The notes: generated by a model not told the origin, from the sequence alone. 16,501 bases of DNA from JBIICS01 sp044238735 (GCA_044238735.1 JBIICS010000057.1:1-16501); one strand, 5' to 3'. Shown: positions 1 to 8,864, numbered from the stretch's first letter. A program made the numbers and translations.

Positions 1-460
1 GCCACATTTCCCCGCTAAAAAAGCCATTGGCACTAATTAAATGACTGGTATTATTGGGGTATTTTAGGGCATACAATTGAGCCACTAAACTACCATACGA
101 ATGTCCTAATACAGCAATTTTATCAAATCCCAATGCTTTTCTTATTCCTTCAATATCAGATACATCGCGGGCAATGCTGTATTCATCTGCGCTTTTAGCT
201 GTATCCGATTTACCTCTTCCAAAGTTATCTATATAAACTAAGGTGCATACTTCTTTAAGTGGGCTAAAGCTATGCATGCCAACATGTGCCCCACCAGGAC
301 CTCCTGATATTAAAAATAGGGGTGTACCGGTTCCCTCAATTTCTATCCATAGTTTAGATCCATTAACGTTTAGATACTTTCCATCGGCATGCTTAAACGC
401 TTCTTGGGATAATAATTTAAAAGTAATTAATGTAAATAATAAAATTAATGATGATTTCAT
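1..460 (-). CDS. Alpha/beta hydrolase, proline iminopeptidase-like (partial, N-terminal 153 codons)
   Basis: The gene starts at the ATG whose complement is at 458-460 and runs off the left edge of the window. Residues 1-19 form a signal peptide ending in LLSQ, so the protein is exported. The mature part has the alpha/beta-hydrolase fold motifs in order: a GGPGG oxyanion-hole loop at residues 53-57, the strand-loop DNFGRGKSD at 78-86, and the nucleophile elbow GHSYG at 119-123 with Ser121 as the likely nucleophile. The GGPG loop is typical of the S33 peptidase (prolyl aminopeptidase) branch, but esterases and other hydrolases share it, so the substrate is open. The acid and histidine of the triad lie beyond the window. 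The start is 50 bases downstream of the PorP/SprF stop on the same strand, so co-transcription is plausible. Hydrolase assignment is firm; peptidase activity is inferred. Confidence 0.85.
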   Translation of the reverse strand, partial: MKSSLILLFTLITFKLLSQEAFKHADGKYLNVNGSKLWIEIEGTGTPLFLISGGPGGAHVGMHSFSPLKEVCTLVYIDNFGRGKSDTAKSADEYSIARDVSDIEGIRKALGFDKIAVLGHSYGSLVAQLYALKYPNNTSHLISANGFFSGEMW

Positions 461-510
461 AACATGTTTTTTAATACAACAACTTTATTTCTAATCTTTA
501 AATTTTTAAA

Positions 511-1524
511 TTACTCATGGCTTACGGCAAGTTTGTTTCTCATAAAAAATCCGGTATGCTGCAAGGTAACTTCAAATCCTCCTAAAGCATAGGTGGAGGG
601 AGTTAGTTTAGAAAGATTAACATCATAACTTATCCCAAACGAAAAATAATGTTTGTGATCGTATTGAAGACTCACAATTAATGCATCTCGAGTTCTGTAA
701 AATCCTCCGAAATAAATTGCACTTTGACGGTATATACCGGTGTAATGCGATTCCATGCCTAAACCATACTTTACTAAAATGCCTGATGTAAATTCATAGT
801 TTGGCCCCTGTTTCATCATTAAAATTTTGGGAAGTAAGGTTTTGTTACTTCCTCTAACTTTAATCTCAGCTCCTGTTGTACCAGTAAATTTCATTTTTAA
901 TCGATCATTTTTACCTAAGTAGGTAATTTGGGGTATAAGCAAATGATCTAAAGCAAATCCTGCGTTATAATTAAAGTATTCGCTAAGTTTTTGAGTATAA
1001 TAAAATCCAGCTCCAAAGTCTCTAAATGGTACGTTAGGGATAAAAGCACCTTCACCACTTAAAATTCCACCATTAAATTGTGTACCATCCCATTGGTTGT
1101 CCCAGGTAAAACTATTTACATTAACGGTTCTGATGCCGTATCCGCCTTTTAAACCCATTGCCAATCGTCCTTTTTCATTCACTTTAATACTGCTAGAAAG
1201 GGTTCCGCCAAGATACCAATATCCCATTCTTCCTGCTCCGGCTTTTTCTCCAAGATAGGTTATACCTCCCGCAAATAAGTTATTATAGTTTTTATCTCTA
1301 TATAATTTCATATCAAAGTTACCCTGTTGAACCAAATATGGATTTCCAATTGTTCTCCATTGATCGCGATAACTAGATGTCGCCCGGTAATCTCCACCAC
1401 TCATCATCCCCGTTTCTGCCGGATTAAAAACTACAGGTGAGGTATAAAACTGACTTAAATGAAAATCTTGCGCTAAAGCAATGTTTATCATTATAAAAAA
1501 TATAATAAGAATTTTTAATTTCAT
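511..1524 (-). CDS. PorP/SprF family type IX secretion system outer-membrane protein
   Basis: A 337-residue protein with a signal peptide (residues 1-18, ending IALAQ). It then carries the family's hallmark N-terminus, DFHLSQFYTSPVVFNPAETG, followed about 16 residues later by SSYRDQW. The rest alternates short hydrophobic and aromatic beta-strands with turns, as expected for an outer-membrane barrel, and the family's C-terminal YALGGFEVTLQ motif is near the end. In Flavobacterium johnsoniae, SprF of this family is needed for secretion of the adhesin SprB through the T9SS. Paralogues are typically encoded next to a large protein with a type B sorting domain. Here the giant protein lies immediately upstream on the same strand (142-base gap), so this is very probably its dedicated partner. 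The ATG at 1524 is preceded by an A-rich leader. It is not the core porP of the secretion machine as far as context shows, because no other T9SS gene is in the window. Confidence 0.93.
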   Translation of the reverse strand: MKLKILIIFFIMINIALAQDFHLSQFYTSPVVFNPAETGMMSGGDYRATSSYRDQWRTIGNPYLVQQGNFDMKLYRDKNYNNLFAGGITYLGEKAGAGRMGYWYLGGTLSSSIKVNEKGRLAMGLKGGYGIRTVNVNSFTWDNQWDGTQFNGGILSGEGAFIPNVPFRDFGAGFYYTQKLSEYFNYNAGFALDHLLIPQITYLGKNDRLKMKFTGTTGAEIKVRGSNKTLLPKILMMKQGPNYEFTSGILVKYGLGMESHYTGIYRQSAIYFGGFYRTRDALIVSLQYDHKHYFSFGISYDVNLSKLTPSTYALGGFEVTLQHTGFFMRNKLAVSHE

Positions 1525-1666
1525 TTCTTTTGATTTATTTTTCTTTTTCTTGTTCGAGTTTTTAAATGGTAGAAAGTTTAAAATTTTAAGCTCAGATTTA
1601 TAATTTTTAATCTAAAAACCTTTTTTCTATTCTGTTATCTTCTCAATATCCTTTTCTTTGAAAAAT

Positions 1667-4600
1667 TTATTTCATTAAGGTTATATCCCCTTTTTGATTA
1701 AATTCTGTTCCATTATAGTACTTTCCTTTTATTTGATATACAAATACTCCACTGTTTAATTCTGCTCCATTTCGTGTTCCGTCCCAACCCACCAATTGTG
1801 AGTCAGATTCAAACACTTTCTCGCCCCATCCGTTAAAAATCACAATATTCATTTCCTTAATTCCGCGACCTCTAACAAATAATATATCATTTTCTCCATC
1901 ATTGTTAGGCGAAAATGCACTGGGTATAAAGAGTACATAATTCTCATCAACTTTTACAGTTACAGAGGCACTGTTTGTGCATCCCTTCGAATCTGTGCCT
2001 ACAACTAAATATGTAGTTGTTACAGGAGGAGAAGCGAATGGATTTGGGCAATTTGTACAGGATAAATTATCAGCCGGTGTCCAAATGTATGATACTCCAC
2101 CGCTGGCAATTAAACTAACAGAAGAACCAATAGCAATGGATTGATCTGGTATAGTTGTAATTGTAGGTAAAGGATGTACTATTAAATTATAATAGGCCGT
2201 ATCTATGCATGACCCATTAAAGCCTATAGCCGTGTATATGGTAGTAGTGGCCGGACTAACTATTATGCTGGTTGACGTAGCACCCGTATTGGTCCACGAA
2301 TAATTTATAGCACCAGATGCCGTTAAATTCGAGCTGTTTCCGGCACATACTGCAGTTGGAGATGCGGAAATTGAGGTAGTTATACCTGATAAAACTTGAA
2401 TATATATTGTCGCGGTATCAAAACACTGTCCGTTTGTGGCAATAACAGTATATAGTTGAGATCCGATCGGACTGGCAGTTACATTGGAGGTATTGGTGTT
2501 AGAAAGATTTACATTTGGAAACCATGTATAGGTGTTGCTTCCACCGCTTGAGGTTGCAGTTAAAGTGGTGTTATCTCCTTTGCAAATATTGGTATTGCTG
2601 GCATTTACATTTAAATTTAAAGCGGGTAAAACAGAAACATTAATGTATACAGTATCTGAACATCCGGCATTATAACCCACAACCGTGTAATTAGTATTGG
2701 TAAGAGGGGAAGCAGTAACGTTCCCCGAACTTGGGTTATTAATGCCTATTGCAGGAATCCACGAATAATTGGGAGCTCCTGTCACATTTAAATTAGTGTT
2801 TGCTCCACTGCATATAGAACTACTCGTAGTATTTGATGAAATATTAACAGGATTAGAAACTGTTATATCTACATATGCACTATCCGAACATTTTCCGTTA
2901 AATCCTATTACAGTGTATGCAGTATTACTTGTGGGATTTGCAATTACAGTTGTGCCGGTTGAACTGTTTAGAGTTGCTGCTGGCGACCAGGAATAGGATG
3001 TTGCATTTCCACTGGAATTAAGTGTGATGCTTTTTCCTGAGCATATTCCCGCATTTAGGGGTGATACAGATATAGTAGGTGTGTTAAGCACTTTAAGTGA
3101 TATATAAGAGGTGTCTTTGCAAAAGTTATTTGTTCCAATTACCGTGTAAATTGTATTTGCAGTAGGTGTAGCAATTACGGAACTTGATGTAGTATTATTT
3201 AAGCCAGCAGAAGGTGTCCATAAATAGGTTAAGGCTCCATTGGCTGTTATATTACTGCTTTGATTCGAGCATAACGAGTCCTCGCTGGCAACAACTGAAA
3301 GTGTAACCGGATTTAAATCTACATTTAAATTAACTATGAAGGTATCTTTACAAGTATTAATTCCACCAATTATGGTATAGCTTGTAGACGTTAATGGGGT
3401 TGCAATAGCATTACTGTCATTATTAAAAGTAAGCTCTGTTGTAGGTTGCCAGGTATAATTAGGAGAACCATTTAATAGAATGTTTGCAGATGAACCAATG
3501 CATAAATTAAAATTTGAAATTCCATTAATATTAGGTGAAGCTAAAACAATTACCGAAATGGTATCGCTATTAACACATCCGTTTAGGTCTCCGTAAACAA
3601 TATAAGAGGTGTTTACAGTAGGACTAACGTTTTGAGTATTGTTACTGTTAAATGTTGCAGAGTTTTGCCAGCTGTATAAATTGGCACCATTGGCAGTTAG
3701 AGTTGTTGAAGCACCTAAACATATACTGTCGTTACCGGTTATTGTAATATTCGGTTTAGATGTGGTGCTTATCAGAAAGGTGTTTGTGTCTAAACATCCG
3801 TTTGTATTATTTCCATATAAAGTAATAGTAGTATTCCCATTTATAATAGGGGTAATGCTCGGGCCGGTTTGTCCGTTGCTCCAACTATAATTACTACCAC
3901 CAGTTGCGGTTAAGTTATTTGCTTGTCCATCACAAATCGCGTTAAGCCCACTTATTCGAATTCGGGTTGTATCAACATTAATTGTTTTTATGGTAATAGA
4001 TGGACATAATCCGCCACCACCATCCCCGGTTAAGGTATAGGATGTATTAGTTGAGGGAGAAACCGTGATGGATGAAGTTGTTTCGCCGGTGCTCCAACTG
4101 TATGAATTAGCTCCGCTTCCGGTTAAGGTTACGGAACTGTTTTTACAGATTAGTGATTGGGGAGAACTAATACTTACATTAGAACTCAAGACCACAACAT
4201 TTACAATCCCGGTGTCAGAACATAATCCGGAGCCACCAGTAACGGTGTAACTTGTACTAACAGTGGGTGATGCGGTTACAGAAGAACCGTTAGTTGTTGC
4301 TAAGGACGGATCACTACTCCAGGTATGATTACTTCCGTTCTGTGCAGTTAAAACCACATTATCTCCCACGCAAATGCTGTCTGAACTTACGGTTGCAATA
4401 ACGTTTATACTATTACCTACGTTAACCCTGATAGTATCTCCCAAGTTGCAACCATTACTGTTAAAGGTTAAAATATAGGTTGAATCACTTGCCGGACTTA
4501 CCGTTATAGAAGTATTAGATCCCAGGTAATTTCCAGTTGGTGAGAACCAACTGTAGTTGGTATTTCCGCTTGCTGAAATGGTTGCTGATTGTCCCGGACA

Positions 4601-7144
4601 AATACTTGGTGAAAGCGGGTTAAACGTTACTCCACTTACTGGCTTTACAAACACAGAAATCGTATCTTTATTGGAACAAGTTCCATCGCTACCGTTTACG
4701 GTGTATACCGTGTTAACTTCAGGTGTAGCATATACAGTGGTTCCGGTAGTTTGAGAAAGAACAGTGTCCGGCGACCAGGAGTATGAATTACCTCCAATTA
4801 CATTTAACTGGACACTATCGCCCGGGCATAATCTAATTGGAGAAGAATTACTTATATTAATATTAGGAAGGTTGATAACATTTACCACTTGTGTTTTTTG
4901 ATCAAAACAACCGTTTGTAGAACCCGCAAAAGTATAGGTAGTTGTTGAACTAGGGGATACACGAATAGTATCGTTAAAAGAAAAATTAGTGTTTCCGGAT
5001 GTAGACCAAGAGAATGTGCTTGTACCACCGGCAACTAAAATGGAAGTATCCCCCCTGCATATCGAAAAGTTGCCACTTAAGTTAATAGTTGGTTTTGGTT
5101 TTACTTTTATACGTACAGTATCTTGTGCCGTACATCCATTTGCATCGCTTGCAGTAACGGTATAGGTTGTTTGTATAGAAGGAAATGCAATCGGATTGGC
5201 AATAGTAGTAGAGCTCAGACCTAAACTGGGGCTCCAGGAATAACTGGTAGCTCCTGATGCACTAATATTTACCCCATTACCAGAGCAAACACTAGTATCC
5301 TTTGTAGATAAAGTTAGAGGAAGGCTGGTAGTAACCTTAATCGTATCAGGAAATCTGTACGATCCGGGACAAGTTCCAACATAAACAATAAGTGTTGAGG
5401 TTACATTGTTTACCGTATAACTCGAACCTGTATTTAATACATTTCCACCCTCAGCCGCATCATACCAAGTAACCACAGCACCCGCCGGTACGTTACCACT
5501 GAGCGTTGCGTTTAGTGTAGCATTGTTGCCAATACAAACAGTGGTGTTTCCTGACAGAATAGTTAAATTTTTAGGAAGAGTAGTGTTAGTAGAGCCTACA
5601 GCACCTCTGGTAGCACCGTTAGGAGGGAAGTTTGTTACTCCTCCGGCATCAGTAGTTCCATTGTTTCCTCCATTAACCGTTGTTACCGGTGTTCCACCTG
5701 TAATTGCTATATAACCTCCACTGCCTCCACCACCGGGTCCTTCCGATTCGTTGGCAAGGGGAGGGGTATCTTGGATTCCGCCTACTCCTCCATTTGCAGT
5801 TAATTGAATTGTGGAGGCCACGTTGCTTTGAGAGTTGATAACAATAGTACCTCCAGCACCCGCACCTCCACAGCCATCATCGCGTGTAGTTTGAGTAACT
5901 GAAGCACCGTTAGCAATTATGGAACCATTTCCATTAATAGCTCCGTAAGATAAAATGGAAATTATACCTCCACCATTACCTCCCGCTGTTCTTGCATCAT
6001 TATTCGAAAGCGCACGATCGCCTGCGCCACCGCCACCGCCACCGCCCATAAATATTTTACCGGTGCTATAATCTAAGGGTCTTCCGCCTCGTCCTCCATT
6101 ATTAAGTCTTCTGTCGTATCCATTGGCCGCCGATCCCCATTGAGCATTTCCTGGTCCATAAAGTAATTCATCTCTATTTAAGCTGGTGTATCCGTATCCG
6201 CCCCTTCCGCCACCACTGGAGGTAATACTTGCAAACCCATTATATTCTCTGTTCCAGGCGGTAATAAAGTTAGCTGTGGAAATATCCGGCACCCCCGATC
6301 CAAAGTAATTATTTATGATTCCACCATTTCCTCCACCGCCTGCTCCACAACTTTTGTTTCCGCCTCCGCCACCTCCGTTTGCAATTGCACCTATACCATA
6401 CATCGCATTTAACGTTTTGTATGTAGTTGTATCTCCGGCAATTCCTTCGCCTTGAGCACCAACATCATGAAATTTATTCATCCCCCAAACCCTATCCGGT
6501 TGATCTATATTGGCAATACGGTGCCTAATGCCTCCTCTAAATCCTTTAGAACTAACGTCCATTTTACCGGTTCCGTTAATGGTTATGTTCCCTAAAACCT
6601 CAATAGCTAATATTCCACCGGTAGTTCCATTCCATATATCGCAGGTTAAGTTTCCGCCTGCCAAAATAGTTAATGCTTTATAACGAGGTACTCTAATAAC
6701 CTGAACTTTTCCGGCAGCTGTGTAATTGTATTCCAAAGGACAATCAAGTTCAATGCTAGTTGCATTGGGTATAGATTTAACTTGTCTATATTCGTGATTT
6801 CCACTATTGTTATAGTTTGTAATGGTACCATAGGTGCTATCGGAAGGACCGGATAAATCAAATGGTTTAATTGGATTAGGAACTAAGTTTACACTGGCTC
6901 CCTGCATTTGAATAATTAAAACAAGTTCGCCGGGTTGTAAACTATTGCTAAATCTGCTATTCGAATTTAAAGTGCTAGACACCACACTTATGTTGGATGA
7001 ACCGGCGGTTGCATCAGCTGTTAAACTTGTATATTCGTTTACAGTTCTTGCGGCATTAATATTAGGGTCGTTTAATAGACCTCTCTGGCCATAGGCGATT
7101 ATGTTTAATAAAAACAATAAAACCAATGTCAACTTTAAACCCAT
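1667..7144 (-). CDS. Giant T9SS-secreted surface protein with 16 Ig/PKD-like repeats and type B (gliding-motility) sorting domain
   Basis: An 1825-residue exported protein. Residues 1-20 are a signal peptide (ends AYGQ). Residues about 21-190 form a beta-rich region (GELVLIIQMQGA, VQVIRVPRY). Residues about 200-515 are glycine-rich with runs of up to seven Gly. Residues about 526-1733 hold sixteen modules of about 72-80 residues, each built as a Cys-x-Gly-type strand start, YSW in the middle, a T-x-YTV strand and a second Cys near the end. This is the Ig/PKD-like pattern of Bacteroidota adhesins. The last 92 residues begin shortly before FIPSAFSPNNDGEND, continue with VIFNGWGEKVFES and GWDGTRNG, and end KGDITLMK. 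This is the gliding-motility-associated C-terminal domain, which directs export by the T9SS without needing an A-type signal. The PorP/SprF gene follows on the same strand. A surface adhesin role is inferred; no ligand-binding or catalytic domain is recognised. Confidence 0.93.
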   Translation of the reverse strand: MGLKLTLVLLFLLNIIAYGQRGLLNDPNINAARTVNEYTSLTADATAGSSNISVVSSTLNSNSRFSNSLQPGELVLIIQMQGASVNLVPNPIKPFDLSGPSDSTYGTITNYNNSGNHEYRQVKSIPNATSIELDCPLEYNYTAAGKVQVIRVPRYKALTILAGGNLTCDIWNGTTGGILAIEVLGNITINGTGKMDVSSKGFRGGIRHRIANIDQPDRVWGMNKFHDVGAQGEGIAGDTTTYKTLNAMYGIGAIANGGGGGGNKSCGAGGGGNGGIINNYFGSGVPDISTANFITAWNREYNGFASITSSGGGRGGYGYTSLNRDELLYGPGNAQWGSAANGYDRRLNNGGRGGRPLDYSTGKIFMGGGGGGGAGDRALSNNDARTAGGNGGGIISILSYGAINGNGSIIANGASVTQTTRDDGCGGAGAGGTIVINSQSNVASTIQLTANGGVGGIQDTPPLANESEGPGGGGSGGYIAITGGTPVTTVNGGNNGTTDAGGVTNFPPNGATRGAVGSTNTTLPKNLTILSGNTTVCIGNNATLNATLSGNVPAGAVVTWYDAAEGGNVLNTGSSYTVNNVTSTLIVYVGTCPGSYRFPDTIKVTTSLPLTLSTKDTSVCSGNGVNISASGATSYSWSPSLGLSSTTIANPIAFPSIQTTYTVTASDANGCTAQDTVRIKVKPKPTINLSGNFSICRGDTSILVAGGTSTFSWSTSGNTNFSFNDTIRVSPSSTTTYTFAGSTNGCFDQKTQVVNVINLPNINISNSSPIRLCPGDSVQLNVIGGNSYSWSPDTVLSQTTGTTVYATPEVNTVYTVNGSDGTCSNKDTISVFVKPVSGVTFNPLSPSICPGQSATISASGNTNYSWFSPTGNYLGSNTSITVSPASDSTYILTFNSNGCNLGDTIRVNVGNSINVIATVSSDSICVGDNVVLTAQNGSNHTWSSDPSLATTNGSSVTASPTVSTSYTVTGGSGLCSDTGIVNVVVLSSNVSISSPQSLICKNSSVTLTGSGANSYSWSTGETTSSITVSPSTNTSYTLTGDGGGGLCPSITIKTINVDTTRIRISGLNAICDGQANNLTATGGSNYSWSNGQTGPSITPIINGNTTITLYGNNTNGCLDTNTFLISTTSKPNITITGNDSICLGASTTLTANGANLYSWQNSATFNSNNTQNVSPTVNTSYIVYGDLNGCVNSDTISVIVLASPNINGISNFNLCIGSSANILLNGSPNYTWQPTTELTFNNDSNAIATPLTSTSYTIIGGINTCKDTFIVNLNVDLNPVTLSVVASEDSLCSNQSSNITANGALTYLWTPSAGLNNTTSSSVIATPTANTIYTVIGTNNFCKDTSYISLKVLNTPTISVSPLNAGICSGKSITLNSSGNATSYSWSPAATLNSSTGTTVIANPTSNTAYTVIGFNGKCSDSAYVDITVSNPVNISSNTTSSSICSGANTNLNVTGAPNYSWIPAIGINNPSSGNVTASPLTNTNYTVVGYNAGCSDTVYINVSVLPALNLNVNASNTNICKGDNTTLTATSSGGSNTYTWFPNVNLSNTNTSNVTASPIGSQLYTVIATNGQCFDTATIYIQVLSGITTSISASPTAVCAGNSSNLTASGAINYSWTNTGATSTSIIVSPATTTIYTAIGFNGSCIDTAYYNLIVHPLPTITTIPDQSIAIGSSVSLIASGGVSYIWTPADNLSCTNCPNPFASPPVTTTYLVVGTDSKGCTNSASVTVKVDENYVLFIPSAFSPNNDGENDILFVRGRGIKEMNIVIFNGWGEKVFESDSQLVGWDGTRNGAELNSGVFVYQIKGKYYNGTEFNQKGDITLMK
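1946..5569 (-). repeat. Array of sixteen Ig/PKD-like modules within the giant surface protein
   Basis: Sixteen consecutive protein modules of about 72-80 residues cover residues 526-1733. Fifteen have a pair of cysteines about 45-55 residues apart (first in C-x-G or a variant, second in GC-x-D or a variant), which could form one disulfide per module. The first module is the most divergent, with VVTWYDAAEGG in place of YSWSP. Modules 11-15 resemble one another most, all with close variants of TxYTVIGxNGxC, suggesting that the C-terminal part expanded most recently. The sixteenth lacks the N-terminal Cys but has a CTNC pair. At DNA level the copies have diverged strongly, so this is an old protein repeat, not a recent tandem duplication. 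Confidence 0.85.
5705..6547 (-). other. Glycine-rich N-terminal domain region of the giant surface protein
   Basis: Residues about 200-480 of the giant protein contain repeated Gly runs: GGGGGGNKSCGAGGGGNGG, SSGGGRGGYGY, NNGGRGGRPL, a seven-Gly run after IFM, and GPGGGGSGGY. These are interspersed with short hydrophobic strands such as GTIVINSQ and GYIAITGG. The layout GFRGG, then GEG, then Gly-run loops separated by beta-strands recalls, from memory, the N-terminal part of the myxobacterial gliding-related AgmC-type proteins. I cannot verify that by search. The underlying DNA is locally GC-rich (for example the GGTGGC-type tract at 6024-6047), unlike the AT-rich surroundings. Confidence 0.6.
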
Positions 7145-7287
7145 ATTATAATTTTATTTTAAGTAAAAATATCATAACCCCAACAACTAGTTTAACTAAA
7201 AAATAAAAGACAGTTATTAGTTAATTAGCAATAATTTAAAAATACTCAGCCCTTATTCATGCCCAAATCAAAACTAAAAACTTAAAA

Positions 7288-8649
7288 CTAAAACCCATAT
7301 TTACTTATCAAGTAAACCATCGCGGTAATGCTTGCACTGCCAAGTTCAAGTTCTCTTTTATTTACTTCCTCAAAAACATCGTTACTGGTGTGATGCAAAT
7401 CAAAATAGCGCTGCGAGTCAACTTCTAATTCCATTAATAAAGCACCAAAATCTTTTAATGGCTCAACATCCGAACCACTCCCAACTCTATCAAAACTATG
7501 AAGGTTGTATGGTTTAAATAAATGAGAATAAGCTTTAACCTTTTTTACTTGTTCTTCAGATCCTTCCATAAAAAAACCTCTCGGACTAAAACCTCCAGCA
7601 TCACTTTCGATACCTGCAATTATTTTTTCTTTTTTAATTTTAGATACTTCTGCTAGCTTTTTACCCCCTCTTAAGCCGTTTTCTTCATTCATAAAAGCAA
7701 CTACTCTAATGGTTCTCTCTGGTTTGATATTAAGTAATTTAAATGTTCTGAGTATTTCAAAGCTCTGAACAACTCCGGTTCCATCGTCATGGGCACCTTC
7801 CCCTTTATCCCAAGAGTCTAAATGACCACCGGCCACAATTATTTCATTCGGGTATAAAGATCCTTTTATTTCCGCTATAACGTTGTAAGACAAAACATCT
7901 TTTAAGGTTTCACATTTTAATAATAGTTGAACTTGAATGTTCTTGTCTTCTTTTAAGGCTTTGCTCAGAATTTCAGCAGATTTCCAACTAATAGCTGCGG
8001 CTGGAATTTTTACTAATGAGTCTTTGTAAGACATACTGCCTGTATGAGGTTCATCATCTTCTTTTAAAGTAAGCGATTTAATAATTACAGCCGCTGCGCC
8101 TTTTGCTCCAGCTTCACTGGCTCCCCTCCAACGGTATTTTCCATTTTCCCTGTAGGAGTCAAAAGTGTTTATATTGGTTTTGTTTATTTGATGGTTAATA
8201 AAAACAATCTTACCCTTAATTTCGTTTTCGGGTATCTGAGCAAGCTCCTCATAAGTCTTTACTTCAATTATGTTTGCAGATATTCCATTTTCGGGAGTTG
8301 CAACGCTTCCGCCTAATGCATAAATGGCCAGCTTTTGTTTGTTTTTAGTTATAAAGGCTTCTTCTTTGTGTCTTTTCCAAACCGGTACTGTCACCTCCTG
8401 TAGATAAACGGTGTCCGCCGATTTCTCCGATTTAAGTTTTTCAAAAGCCCATTTTACAGCCTTTTCCGCATTCTCACTGCCACTAAGTCTATTTCCAACT
8501 CCCTTACAAAGTTCTCTTAAGTTTTCGTATGAGTTTGAATTTGTTAAATGGTGACTATAAATTTTTCTAATTAAAACAGAGTCATTTTCTTGTGCAAAAG
8601 AAAAGCTGATGTTGATGGCAAAAAAGCAGTAAATTAAATTGAATTTCAT
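7288..8649 (-). CDS. Exported M28 family zinc peptidase with PA domain, carboxypeptidase Q-like
   Basis: A 453-residue secreted metallopeptidase. I chose the ATG at 8649, not the in-frame ATG at 8703, because residues 1-20 from 8649 form a clean signal peptide (MKFNLIYCFFAINISFSFAQ). The upstream 18 codons would bury it. A protease-associated (PA) insert spans about residues 120-245. The M28 metal site is complete: His276 in GGHLDSWD, bridging Asp288 in AHDDGTG, catalytic Glu322 and ligand Glu323 in NEENGLRGG, Asp350 in ESDAGG, and His419 or His420 in LHHTSND. The stretch GGHLDSWDKGEGAHDDG and the ESDAGGFSPRG block match the plasma glutamate carboxypeptidase/carboxypeptidase Q branch better than the aminopeptidase-S branch. 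The likely job is trimming peptides in the periplasm or outside the cell. It lies 143 bases upstream of the giant protein gene on the same strand. Co-transcription is uncertain. Confidence 0.92.
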   Translation of the reverse strand: MKFNLIYCFFAINISFSFAQENDSVLIRKIYSHHLTNSNSYENLRELCKGVGNRLSGSENAEKAVKWAFEKLKSEKSADTVYLQEVTVPVWKRHKEEAFITKNKQKLAIYALGGSVATPENGISANIIEVKTYEELAQIPENEIKGKIVFINHQINKTNINTFDSYRENGKYRWRGASEAGAKGAAAVIIKSLTLKEDDEPHTGSMSYKDSLVKIPAAAISWKSAEILSKALKEDKNIQVQLLLKCETLKDVLSYNVIAEIKGSLYPNEIIVAGGHLDSWDKGEGAHDDGTGVVQSFEILRTFKLLNIKPERTIRVVAFMNEENGLRGGKKLAEVSKIKKEKIIAGIESDAGGFSPRGFFMEGSEEQVKKVKAYSHLFKPYNLHSFDRVGSGSDVEPLKDFGALLMELEVDSQRYFDLHHTSNDVFEEVNKRELELGSASITAMVYLISKYGF

Positions 8650-8820
8650 AATGTATCGGTAAAATTTAAAAAATAAGTTGTTATTTGGTAATAATCTATA
8701 CAAAAAACCTTAAAAAATATCAAAACAGAAGAAAAAAGACTTTTTTTCATCAATGGTTTATATTTAGTGGCTAAAATTAACTGTTAAAATTTTTAAATAC
8801 CTTTAAGAATTAAATTTATA

Positions 8821-8842
8821 AAAATAATTTAGGAATTATTTT
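8821..8842. repeat. Perfect 9-base inverted repeat upstream of the thioredoxin-fold gene
   Basis: AAAATAATT at 8821-8829 and AATTATTTT at 8834-8842 are perfect reverse complements separated by TAGG. The right arm overlaps the putative -7 element of the plus-strand promoter. It could be an operator or a fortuitous AT-rich palindrome. Confidence 0.4.
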
Positions 8843-8844
8843 TG
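8837..8844 (+). promoter_or_regulatory. Candidate Bacteroidota -7 promoter element (TATTTTTG)
   Basis: TATTTTTG matches the Bacteroidota sigma-factor consensus TAnnTTTG exactly and lies 20 bases before the ATG at 8865. This would give a short A-rich leader. No convincing -33 TTG was found at the usual spacing, so the call rests on one box in AT-rich DNA. Confidence 0.35.
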
Positions 8845-8864
8845 TTTGCTTTTTAAAAAAATAT

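Noticed and set aside
243..494. Plus-strand open frame of 83 codons opposite the hydrolase gene
   Set aside because: It lies antisense to a hydrolase with clear motifs, has no recognisable domain and reads as low-quality composition.
1525..1666. Possible terminator between the giant protein and PorP/SprF genes
   Set aside because: Only a five-pair AGATT/AATCT stem is visible, without a proper T-run, so read-through into the PorP/SprF gene is the simpler reading.
1946..5569. Repeat array considered as CRISPR or recent tandem duplication
   Set aside because: The period is about 220-240 bases, the copies are conserved only at protein level and they lie inside one reading frame.
2769..5714. Several plus-strand open frames of 61-83 codons opposite the giant protein
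   Set aside because: They arise from the repetitive Ser/Thr/Asn/Gly codons of the sense gene, have no starts supported by leaders and match no family.
6024..6047. GGTGGC-type hexanucleotide tract considered as a phase-variation switch
   Set aside because: The unit is a multiple of three, so length changes would alter only the glycine count and would not switch the gene off.
7192..7224. Inverted repeat TTAACTAA / TTAGTTAA with a 17-base loop between the M28 and giant protein genes
   Set aside because: The stem is eight pairs, almost all A-T, with no T-run at a useful distance. Such repeats are expected by chance in this AT-rich gap.
7269..7276. TAGTTTTG on the minus strand, a match to the -7 consensus upstream of the giant protein gene
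   Set aside because: There is no -33 box at the expected spacing, and it is just downstream of the M28 stop with a leader of over 110 bases. One box alone is too weak to call.
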